Below, in pieces: positions 1 to 5,442 of a stretch of 5,946 nucleotides of DNA; the first letter of the stretch is position 1; each line of letters begins with the position of its first letter. The notes under the pieces were generated by a model. It was given only the letters and a program-made list of their open reading frames with translations, did not search any database and was not told where the DNA came from. Origin of the DNA: Candidatus Zhuqueibacterota bacterium RBG_16_48_16 (GTDB lineage: Bacteria; Zhuqueibacterota; Zhuqueibacteria; Residuimicrobiales; Sediminimicrobiaceae). The DNA lies in NCBI GenBank assembly GCA_001771235.1, contig METF01000023.1, positions 4,865 through 10,810 of the forward strand, written 5' to 3'. A program made the translations under genes and the position numbers.

Positions 1-2537
1 TGGCCGGAAAACTGGCAGCGCAACAGTGGGTCGAGTACGCCGAGCCGTGTCCCGTGCGCTATCCTTGCGAGGAGCCAGACGATTCGCTTTACAGCCAACA
101 ATACTATCTGCAGAACATCAAAGCGCCAGCCGCCTGGGATGTGGCAAAAGCAGAAGCGCATGATGTCATCATTGCCATTGTCGATATAGGCACCGATATC
201 GATCATCCGGACCTTGCCGCTAACGTGTGGGTGAATGAGGACGAAATTCGCGGAAATGGCCTGGACGATGACGGCAACGGCTACATCGATGATGTTCATG
301 GCTGGAATTTCAGCGATGATACGCCTGATCCCCGAAGCGCACTCGGCGCCGCTCATGGCACCATGACGGCGGGCATCGCCTGCGCCGTGACCGACAACGG
401 CCGGGGGATAGCGGGCACCAGTTGGAATGCGAAACTTTTACCCGTCAATGCGGCCATGCAAAACAATGCGCAGGAAATCACTTACGGCTTCCAGGGCATC
501 CTGTATGCAGCCGAGAACGGCGCCCATATCATCAATTGCAGTTGGGGCAGCGAAGGATCATCCATCACCGAGCAACTGGTGATCGACTATGTAACCGAGC
601 ATGGCGCCGTGGTCATCGCTGCTGCGGGAAATAACAGCTCCGCCGACCCCTTTTATCCGGCATCGTACAACCATGTTTATTCCGTGGCCGCTACCGATCA
701 AAATGACCGCCGGGCCGACTTTAGCAATTACGGAAGGAATGTTGACATGGCTGCGCCCGGGGTGGACATGGTGACCACATCCACCGACGACAGCTATTAT
801 TTTAGCGCTCGCGGCACCTCTTTTTCCGGTCCGGCAGCCGCAGGAGTGGTCGCCCTGGTCAAAGCCCTATTCCCTGCATACAACGGCGTTCAGGCAGCCG
901 AGCAGGTCAGGATCACGGCGGACAACATCGACGCAAAGAATCCCGGTTTTGAGGGGCAATTCGGACGCGGCCTCATCAATGCCCACCAGGCCCTGACGAC
1001 GGAAACACCCTCCATTCGACTCTTGTCGGCAACATTCCATGACGAAAACGAATCGGGGATCATCGAGCCCGGCGAAAGGCTTGACATAGAATTGCAGGTG
1101 ATCAATTATCTTGCTCGAGCCACTGGCGCTGAAATAAACCTGTTCACGGACGATCCTTATGTACAAATAATCAATGGAACCATCACGCTGCCCTCAATAG
1201 GGACGCTTGAGACCCTCACGCCGGATGTGCCGCTGACGATTCGAATTACCGATACTGCCCCGACCGGCCACAAGCTGACCATGAATGTAGAGATCACCTC
1301 AACAGGCTATAAAGACCGGGATCAGTTTACCCTTACCGTGCTGCCGCTTCATACGGAAATTACTGTGAACAACATCGCCGCCTCGGTGACCAATGTTGGC
1401 AGAATAGGACGGGCCAACAATGGCAGCGAAACAGGCATGGATGGTATCGGCTTTTCCTATAAAGGCAGCCCGAACGTGCTGTTTGAAGGCGCGCTGATCG
1501 TCGGCACAGATGCCGCTCACATCTCCGATGCCGCGAGGGCTGCGATAAGCGACGGCAATTTGGCCTGGGAAAACGATTTTACAGTTACCCCGGATGGACA
1601 TCTACGCATCTTTGCTCCCGGCCTATTCACCGATCAGGAGACTATCGGAATTTTCCAGGATACGGATGCTGCCTCGCCATTGAACATTCGCATCACCCAG
1701 CAAACCTATGCCAGTAAAATAGAGCCGTACAGCGATCTGTTTTTGCTGCGTTATCTTGTCGAGAACCTCAACGGCGGAAAACTGGAACCGTTTTATTTCG
1801 GTTTGTTCTTCGATTGGGATGTCGATGAAAGCACCGCGCAAAACAACTATGCCGGATTTGATCCCGAGAGAAATTTAGGCTACATCACCGATAACGGCTT
1901 TGGCCCTGTTATCTTTGCCGGGACCAGGATAGTGACTTCGGGGCAGGTTCATTTTCGCGCCATTTACAACGACCAAAACGATTCTGACAACCCGTCCTGG
2001 GGGCTTTACGATGGATTTACCGACGACGAAAAGTGGCAAGCCATCAGCGGCGGCGTCAGTCTCACCGAAGCCGGGGCGGCCGATGTCTCTTACGTCATCG
2101 GACTCGGCCCCTATTCAATCGAGCCACTGGACACGCTGACACTGGGATTTTCGTTGCTCGCCGGCAATTCATTGGACGCCCTGCAAGAGCATGCTGACTC
2201 GGCGCAGGAGCTTTGGGATGATCTTTTCGGAGATGCATCGCCCACTCCACCCGTTCCGGAAAAATATTATCTCGATCAGAATTACCCCAATCCATTCAAC
2301 CCGGCAACCACATTGACTTATGGACTAGCGGCAGACAGCGATGTCAAAATCACCATCTATAACATCCTCGGGGAACGGCTAAGAATGCTGGTCGATGATA
2401 AACAGCCAGCCGGCAATTATGCTATAAGCTGGGACGGACTGGATGATAGGGGATTTCCCGTGCCGAGCGGAAGTTATCTTTACAGGATAAAGGCAGGGTC
2501 TTTTAAAAAAATGAGGAAAATGGTCTTGATCAGGTGA
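1..2537 (+). CDS. Secreted subtilisin-like serine protease with C-terminal sorting domain (5' partial)
   Basis: This is a peptidase family S8 enzyme that should hydrolyse peptide bonds outside the cytoplasm. Its frame is open from base 3, so the gene starts upstream. The GTG at 54 is an internal valine, because the preceding codons (GKLAAQQWVEYAEP) match the propeptide-to-catalytic-domain junction of subtilases. Numbering residues from that valine, the triad is Asp44 (IVDIGTDIDHPDL), His101 (AAHGTMTAG) and Ser256 (GTSFSGPAAAG), with oxyanion Asn193 in AAAGN. An Asp-rich segment at 68-80 (NGLDDDGNGYIDD) resembles the acidic insert seen in related proteases. Residues 320-430 look like an Ig-type beta domain beginning with an EPGE motif, and 434-725 is an unrecognised beta-rich region. 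Residues 739-827 (NYPNPFNP, then WDGLDDRG and SGSYLYR) form a FlgD-like/type IX secretion sorting domain. The signal peptide would lie outside the window. Asp44 is followed by Ile rather than the usual Thr or Ser. Family assignment is very secure; the substrate is unknown. Confidence 0.95.
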   Translation, partial: AGKLAAQQWVEYAEPCPVRYPCEEPDDSLYSQQYYLQNIKAPAAWDVAKAEAHDVIIAIVDIGTDIDHPDLAANVWVNEDEIRGNGLDDDGNGYIDDVHGWNFSDDTPDPRSALGAAHGTMTAGIACAVTDNGRGIAGTSWNAKLLPVNAAMQNNAQEITYGFQGILYAAENGAHIINCSWGSEGSSITEQLVIDYVTEHGAVVIAAAGNNSSADPFYPASYNHVYSVAATDQNDRRADFSNYGRNVDMAAPGVDMVTTSTDDSYYFSARGTSFSGPAAAGVVALVKALFPAYNGVQAAEQVRITADNIDAKNPGFEGQFGRGLINAHQALTTETPSIRLLSATFHDENESGIIEPGERLDIELQVINYLARATGAEINLFTDDPYVQIINGTITLPSIGTLETLTPDVPLTIRITDTAPTGHKLTMNVEITSTGYKDRDQFTLTVLPLHTEITVNNIAASVTNVGRIGRANNGSETGMDGIGFSYKGSPNVLFEGALIVGTDAAHISDAARAAISDGNLAWENDFTVTPDGHLRIFAPGLFTDQETIGIFQDTDAASPLNIRITQQTYASKIEPYSDLFLLRYLVENLNGGKLEPFYFGLFFDWDVDESTAQNNYAGFDPERNLGYITDNGFGPVIFAGTRIVTSGQVHFRAIYNDQNDSDNPSWGLYDGFTDDEKWQAISGGVSLTEAGAADVSYVIGLGPYSIEPLDTLTLGFSLLAGNSLDALQEHADSAQELWDDLFGDASPTPPVPEKYYLDQNYPNPFNPATTLTYGLAADSDVKITIYNILGERLRMLVDDKQPAGNYAISWDGLDDRGFPVPSGSYLYRIKAGSFKKMRKMVLIR

Positions 2538-2546
2538 TTGGGATGT

Positions 2547-2698
2547 ATGGCCCACGAAACATACAAAAATAAACGAAAGGATTTGTCTTTGTTGAGCCTG
2601 AAGGGATTGATGCGGATGCAGAGCTGGAATACTGGCTACAGCTTTACCTGGACTACAACCCGAAAGCAAAGTCCCGCAGGAAAAGGAAAAAAGAATAA
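2547..2698 (+). pseudogene. Small charged protein gene interrupted by an apparent 1-base deletion
   Basis: ATG at 2547 lies 9 bases after the protease stop, with AGGTG at 2532-2536 as a possible ribosome site. The first ten codons read MAHETYKNKR. Continuing in that frame gives an unprotein-like Ser/Thr/Asn-rich sequence to 2723. Shifting by -1 at about 2576 gives KGFVFVEPEGIDADAELEYW, then LQLYLDYNPKA and a strongly basic end (RRKRKKE), stopping at TAA 2696-2698. That second frame has no ATG, GTG or TTG start and is closed upstream by TAA at 2570-2572, so it cannot stand alone. Restoring one A in the run at 2576-2578 joins both parts into a 50-residue protein with an acidic amphipathic centre and a basic tail. 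I do not recognise the family. The break could be a true mutation, a sequencing error in an A-run, or less likely frameshifting; there is no canonical slippery heptamer. Confidence 0.55.
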
Positions 2699-2700
2699 CG

Positions 2701-2720
2701 CAAATTATGATTCAAATTTG
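2701..2720. terminator. Weak AT-rich inverted repeat between convergent genes
   Basis: CAAATT (2701-2706) and AATTTG (2715-2720) form a perfect 6-bp inverted repeat around an 8-base loop, covering the stop codon of the cupin gene (TAA, complement of 2705-2707). On the minus strand it is followed within about 15 bases by a T-rich stretch (complement of AAAAAAG near 2687-2693), and on the plus strand by TGATTTTTT. It sits between convergent genes and may act as a weak bidirectional terminator. The stem has only two G:C pairs, so stability is poor and the call is tentative. Confidence 0.25.
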
Positions 2721-2980
2721 TAATGCTTGTTGATTTTTTCCAGCACCGTCCATTCGCAATCCAGCCCCTCCGGGAAGGTGACAAAATCGCCTTTGCCGAT
2801 CCGTACTTCCTCCTCATCGGTTTTTACGACCACTTTTCCTTCCAGGATGTAACACATTTCCGTAGCGTCATAGTGCCAGGGAAATGTAGAGGGCTGCGCT
2901 TGCCAGGTCGGCCAATCGCGGACACCCAGACTTTTTAATTTTTCTTCCGTCGGCCTTTCGACCAGAATCTTTTTACTCAT
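2705..2980 (-). CDS. Small single-domain cupin protein (DUF861/Cupin_3, TM1112-like)
   Basis: This 91-residue protein is almost entirely one cupin beta-barrel. The first conserved block is at residues 34-50 (PWHYDATEMCYILEGKV) and the second at 62-78 (GKGDFVTFPEGLDCEW), ending in NKHYKF. From memory, the whole chain, including the N-terminal PTEEKLKSLGVRDWPTW stretch, closely resembles Thermotoga maritima TM1112, a structurally solved cupin without a settled function. The family includes ureidoglycine aminohydrolase-type enzymes and uncharacterised small cupins; His36 and Glu41 are plausible metal or ligand contacts. I chose ATG at 2980; a TTG at 2989 would add three residues but overlaps the stop of the preceding gene. 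Only 5 bases separate the TGA of that gene (2986) from this ATG and no strong ribosome site is visible, which fits translational coupling to the flavodoxin-like gene. The fold is secure; the reaction is unknown. Confidence 0.9.
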   Translation of the reverse strand: MSKKILVERPTEEKLKSLGVRDWPTWQAQPSTFPWHYDATEMCYILEGKVVVKTDEEEVRIGKGDFVTFPEGLDCEWTVLEKINKHYKFES

Positions 2981-2985
2981 AATTC

Positions 2986-3525
2986 TCAACCCGATTTTGC
3001 AGAAGCAATAATTTGTCCCAGGTTTTCGGCCCAGCTACGGATAAAATTCCAATCCCTTGTATCGACGCTGCCAAAAGTCGGTATGCCGGTTTTGTCCAAA
3101 ACGCGATGCATCAAATTTTGCATAACAGGATTTAATCTATCGAAATCGATTTTACCGCCAAAAGCTTCGGAGGCAACCACCTTGAGTTGTGGGTATTTGT
3201 CAGTAATTTGAGACAAATATTCTCTCTTCACTTTCTCCCTGCCTTCTTCATCCTTGGCGGCGAGACAAACAGCAAACAGGGCAACGTACTTTGTGGGTAA
3301 TACGAACCTGTACCTGCGGAAAAAATCCCTCACATTGGCTAACGGTCTATCGGCACGGACTGACGAGCCCACGATGACGACATCATAGTCCTTGATTCCA
3401 TCCACCTCATCGATTGAGATGATATCAACCTGCAGACTATTTTCCTGTTGCAGTACCTGGCCGATTTTTTGTGAGACCTCTTTGGTTGCCCCATAACCAC
3501 TGCTGTAAGCGATCAATGCCTTCAT
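2986..3525 (-). CDS. HemG-like flavodoxin-domain protein, copy A
   Basis: This 179-residue cytoplasmic protein belongs to the flavodoxin superfamily and is expected to bind FMN. The phosphate-binding loop is at residues 7-15 (YSSGYGATK), the second strand and loop at 49-58 (VVIVGSSVRA), and a third conserved block at 81-89 (VALFAVCLA). The C-terminal pattern (AFGGKIDFDRLNPVM, then TRDWNFIRSWAENL) corresponds to the same region of E. coli HemG, the quinone-dependent protoporphyrinogen IX oxidase, as I recall that sequence. HemG-type function is possible, but no haem genes are nearby, so only the domain is named. ATG 3525 is preceded by AGGTAGGA, a good ribosome site. The gene is a paralogue of the next one upstream (3661-4200), with about half the residues identical by eye, and is followed closely by the cupin gene, probably in one transcript. 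Confidence 0.9.
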   Translation of the reverse strand: MKALIAYSSGYGATKEVSQKIGQVLQQENSLQVDIISIDEVDGIKDYDVVIVGSSVRADRPLANVRDFFRRYRFVLPTKYVALFAVCLAAKDEEGREKVKREYLSQITDKYPQLKVVASEAFGGKIDFDRLNPVMQNLMHRVLDKTGIPTFGSVDTRDWNFIRSWAENLGQIIASAKSG

Positions 3526-3609
3526 ATTCCTACCTGGCTATGTAACATTCATGAGCAACCACACCGATCAATAAATACGCCGGCCAATTGTCATGATTTT
3601 TAAAACAGC

Positions 3610-3638
3610 AAAAAGTTAACATTTTATGAATTAAAGTC
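3610..3638 (-). promoter_or_regulatory. Shared leader element upstream of copy A
   Basis: Read on the minus strand, this stretch holds GACTTTAATT (3638-3629), 12 bases, then ACTTTTT (3616-3610). The same two blocks occur at identical distances from the start codon of the paralogous gene (offsets 104-113 and 85-91 upstream). A near-consensus -10 hexamer, TAAAAT (3626-3621), lies between them, without a good -35 box. The two ACTTT units are 21 bp apart, about two helical turns, as expected for a direct-repeat binding site. The 135-base gap 3526-3660 holds nothing else clear apart from the ribosome site. Confidence 0.4.
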
Positions 3639-3660
3639 CAGCAGAAAATGCGATCCTGAA

Positions 3661-4200
3661 TTATAAAATCTTACTCTTCACTTCCTTCACCCATGCCCTG
3701 ATCTGATCCCAATCCCTGTTGTCCACACTCCCATCACCATTCACGCCGGTTTTTTCGTAAACGTGTTTCACCAGTTTTTGCATGACGGGATTGAGTCTGT
3801 CAAAATCAATTTTACCGCCGAACGCCGCAACGCTGACGGGCTTGAGATTGTTGTATCTTTCGAAAATTTGCGGAACGTAATCCTGCAGCACTTTTTTGCG
3901 GCCTTCAGGGGTGCTGGCTGTCAGGCAAACGACAAAAACGGCCACTTTCTTATTGGGCAGCTCCTTGCGAAACGTCGCAAAAAAATCCCGCGTATTGGCC
4001 AATAGCTTATCCGCTCTGACGGATGTTCCGACGATCACGGAGCTATAGCCGTTGATATGATCGATATTGTCTATCGGTTTAAGCTCGATGTTTATGTGAG
4101 GGTCTTGTGACAGGATGTGAGCGATTTCTTCAGAGATCTCCTTTGTGACCCCGTAGCCGCTACTGTATGCAATCAGGACGTTCGTCCGTAACTTAACCAT
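3661..4200 (-). CDS. HemG-like flavodoxin-domain protein, copy B
   Basis: This is a second 179-residue flavodoxin-superfamily protein, expected to bind FMN and carry electrons or act as an oxidoreductase. The phosphate loop is at residues 12-20 (YSSGYGVTK), followed by VIVGTSVRAD (55-64), VAVFVVCLTA (86-95), a shared run AFGGKIDFDRLNPVMQ (126-141) and NRDWDQIRAW (161-170). It starts five residues earlier than copy A relative to the loop and ends with a short basic tail. The 16-residue run is identical in copy A, and the rest is moderately diverged, so the duplication is not recent. ATG 4200 is preceded by GGAGAG (complement of 4202-4207), a strong but unusually close ribosome site. The HemG resemblance is by pattern; protoporphyrinogen oxidation is not shown. 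Copies A and B are separated by 135 bases with a repeated leader element, so each may have its own promoter. Confidence 0.9.
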   Translation of the reverse strand: MVKLRTNVLIAYSSGYGVTKEISEEIAHILSQDPHINIELKPIDNIDHINGYSSVIVGTSVRADKLLANTRDFFATFRKELPNKKVAVFVVCLTASTPEGRKKVLQDYVPQIFERYNNLKPVSVAAFGGKIDFDRLNPVMQKLVKHVYEKTGVNGDGSVDNRDWDQIRAWVKEVKSKIL

Positions 4201-4235
4201 GCTCTCCGCCCGACATTTTTACCGCTCTTTTTTTG

Positions 4236-4252
4236 ACGAACCTTTCGTTCGT
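4236..4252. promoter_or_regulatory. Inverted repeat ACGAAC-N5-GTTCGT (possible operator or leader hairpin)
   Basis: Two perfect 6-bp arms (4236-4241 and 4247-4252) flank a 5-base spacer, CTTTC. The site lies in the divergent gap, 36 bases upstream of the copy B start codon and 86 bases upstream of the methyltransferase start. On the minus strand no T-run follows it, so it is not an intrinsic terminator. It could be a dimeric regulator site or a hairpin in the copy B mRNA leader. Confidence 0.35.
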
Positions 4253-4265
4253 ATCACCTCAGAGA

Positions 4266-4280
4266 TTAACATCTTGTTAA
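4266..4280. promoter_or_regulatory. Inverted repeat TTAAC-N5-GTTAA (possible operator)
   Basis: Two perfect 5-bp arms (4266-4270 and 4276-4280) flank ATCTT. It shares the core AAC-N5-GTT with the repeat at 4236-4252, with centres 29 bp apart. It overlaps the candidate -35 box of the methyltransferase promoter, where a bound repressor could act. The arms are AT-rich and short, so chance is possible. Confidence 0.3.
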
Positions 4281-4301
4281 ACTAAAAAAGTCCATTAAAT
4301 T
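4274..4301 (+). promoter_or_regulatory. Candidate sigma70-type promoter for the methyltransferase
   Basis: TTGTTA (4274-4279) matches four of six bases of a -35 box, and TAAATT (4296-4301) four of six of a -10 box, with a 16-base spacer. Transcription would start near 4308 and leave a leader of about 30 bases before ATG 4338. The region is AT-rich, which raises the chance of a false match. Confidence 0.25.
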
Positions 4302-4313
4302 GTAATTAAAGTC
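4284..4313 (-). promoter_or_regulatory. Shared leader element upstream of copy B
   Basis: On the minus strand, GACTTTAATT (4313-4304) is followed after 12 bases by ACTTTTT (4291-4285), matching the copy A leader block for block and at the same offsets from the start codon. TACAAT (4304-4299), a good -10-like hexamer, lies between the blocks. Here the two units read GACTTTAAT and GACTTTTTT, 21 bp apart. The bases around and between the blocks differ from copy A, so the blocks may be under selection. Confidence 0.4.
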
Positions 4314-4337
4314 GCTTACTTTTTTGTTTCATTGGTT

Positions 4338-5045
4338 ATGAAATCCGACACACAAAAGAGCGCCGAATTCTGGGAACAGCCGGAGCAGGTCAAAAGATTT
4401 TCGGAAAGAACACCCGATCACCGATTGGCTGAACTCATTAAAAAATTCCATTCTCCCGAGCGAAAAAAAATACTCGATGTAGGGTGCGCGGGCGGCAGGA
4501 ATACCATTTTTTTGCTCGAGCGCTCTTTCGACGTTTGGGCGGTTGATAATTCCGGAGCCATGATTCGGGAAACAAGACGCCGGGCAAGACCGTATTTGGC
4601 AGATAAAACGGCAGAGCACATTCGTGTCGGGCAAATGCAGGACTTGTCTTTTTTCAAAAATGGCTTTTTTGACCTGATCGTCGCACTGGGCATTCTTCAT
4701 CTGGCAAAAAATGAAAATGAATTCGTGACTGTTCTGGCTGAGCTGGAGCGTATCCTGAAAGTGAAGGGGTTGTTGCTGGTTTCCAATTTCAGCCGTGGAC
4801 ATGCTCCAAAGGGCGTGACTCCGATCAAGGTCAGGAATTCGAAATACGTCTTTTCCGGTTTTGACGGCGGAAATCTCTGCCTGCTCACCGAAAAACAACT
4901 GGACAAAGAATTTTACAAAAAGGGATTGGAGCCTGCTGAGAAGACCTATAGGGTCAAAAAAGAAAGCGAAGAAGGGAAAAGGGTGACGGTAAATGCGTTA
5001 TATAAAAAAGTGAAAGGACTAAATGATGAAGGTCAAAATCGATGA
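4338..5045 (+). CDS. Class I SAM-dependent methyltransferase
   Basis: This 235-residue protein has a Rossmann-type methyltransferase domain. Motif I, which binds S-adenosylmethionine, is ILDVGCAGG at residues 45-53, followed by RNTIFLLE. The acidic residue ending strand 2 is Asp70 (WAVDNS), and the strand 4 motif is FDLIVALGILHL at 111-122, followed by the helix and strand LERILKVKGLLLVSNF. The GGRN signature and overall layout resemble the TehB/methyltransf_11 and _25 groups, but the substrate (small molecule, protein or tellurite) cannot be read from the sequence. ATG 4338 is the likely start; a TTG at 4332 would add only two residues, and neither has a clear ribosome site. The gene faces away from copy B across a 137-base gap and overlaps the next gene by 20 bases, so the two form an operon. 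The basic C-terminus (YKKVKGLNDEGQNR) is partly the coding overlap. Confidence 0.9.
   Translation: MKSDTQKSAEFWEQPEQVKRFSERTPDHRLAELIKKFHSPERKKILDVGCAGGRNTIFLLERSFDVWAVDNSGAMIRETRRRARPYLADKTAEHIRVGQMQDLSFFKNGFFDLIVALGILHLAKNENEFVTVLAELERILKVKGLLLVSNFSRGHAPKGVTPIKVRNSKYVFSGFDGGNLCLLTEKQLDKEFYKKGLEPAEKTYRVKKESEEGKRVTVNALYKKVKGLNDEGQNR
5014..5018 (+). promoter_or_regulatory. Ribosome binding site that decides the ParB-like start
   Basis: AAGGA lies inside the methyltransferase coding sequence. It is 7 bases before ATG 5026 but only 4 bases before ATG 5023, so the second ATG of the ATGATG pair is favoured. Confidence 0.55.
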
Positions 5046-5442
5046 CATCCACGTAAAGGAAAGGCTTCGGGCACAACCGGGTGATCTCTCGGTGCTCAAA
5101 GAATCCATTAAACAAGTCGGTCTCATTCAACCGCTAATCATCAACGAAAAAAACGAATTATTATGCGGCCACCGCCGTCTTTTAGCGTGCAAAGAACTGA
5201 ATTGGGATGAAGTCGAAGCTGTGGTGCTGGAGGTCAACGAAGATCGGGTCAAACAACTCGAGTTGGAATATCATGAAAACATCGCGCGCCAAAATCTGTC
5301 AAGCCATGAGCTTGAACAATTTAAAAAGAAGAAGGAGGAATTACTGCGGGCAAAAAAACAGACTGGATTTTGGCATTGGCTGACAAAACTGTGGAACTGG
5401 CTAAGAGGCCTGTTTTCTACAAAAAAGATCACATTCGAATAA
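5026..5442 (+). CDS. Short ParB N-terminal-domain protein with Trp-rich amphipathic tail
   Basis: The 138-residue product carries the ParB/Srx-type N-terminal domain. It shows the opening strand MKVKIDDIHV, the helix ending VGLIQPLII (31-39), box II CGHRRLLACKEL (47-58) and box III ENIARQNLSSHELE (84-97). In chromosome-partitioning ParB proteins these boxes build the CTP-binding pocket; here the usual GERR is GHRR. The helix-turn-helix and C-terminal dimerisation domains of full ParB (about 280 residues) are missing. Instead there is a lysine-rich helix (99-111, FKKKKEELLRAKK) and then FWHWLTKLWNWLRGLF (115-130). On a helical wheel H117, T120, K121, N124 and R127 share one face, while four Trp plus Leu and Phe form the other, as in membrane-surface helices. 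It could be a membrane-tethered nucleotide switch; a partitioning role is unlikely without the DNA-binding domain. It overlaps the methyltransferase upstream and, tail to tail, the pseudouridine synthase. Confidence 0.85.
   Translation: MKVKIDDIHVKERLRAQPGDLSVLKESIKQVGLIQPLIINEKNELLCGHRRLLACKELNWDEVEAVVLEVNEDRVKQLELEYHENIARQNLSSHELEQFKKKKEELLRAKKQTGFWHWLTKLWNWLRGLFSTKKITFE

Noticed and set aside
54..56. GTG as the start of the protease
   Set aside because: The frame is open upstream and encodes a typical propeptide-to-domain junction (WVEYAEP), so this codon is internal.
2379..2669. 96-codon minus-strand frame across the protease end
   Set aside because: It covers the well-supported sorting domain on the other strand and shows no family features.
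2538..2723. 61-codon plus-strand frame starting with TTG right after the protease stop
   Set aside because: After its first codons it is rich in Ser, Thr, Asn and Lys without structure, while the neighbouring frame reads as a sensible protein end.
3526..3660. Terminator after flavodoxin-like copy B
   Set aside because: No stem with a following T-run could be found; only the short GTTAAC palindrome and AT-rich sequence are present.
4463..4470. A-run in the methyltransferase as a phase-variation switch
   Set aside because: The frame is intact through it, and runs of this length are common in AT-rich codons; there is no sign of alternating products.
4329..4898. 189-codon minus-strand frame opposite the methyltransferase
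   Set aside because: It is the antisense shadow of a gene with clear SAM-binding motifs; its own translation has no recognisable pattern and no ribosome site was seen.
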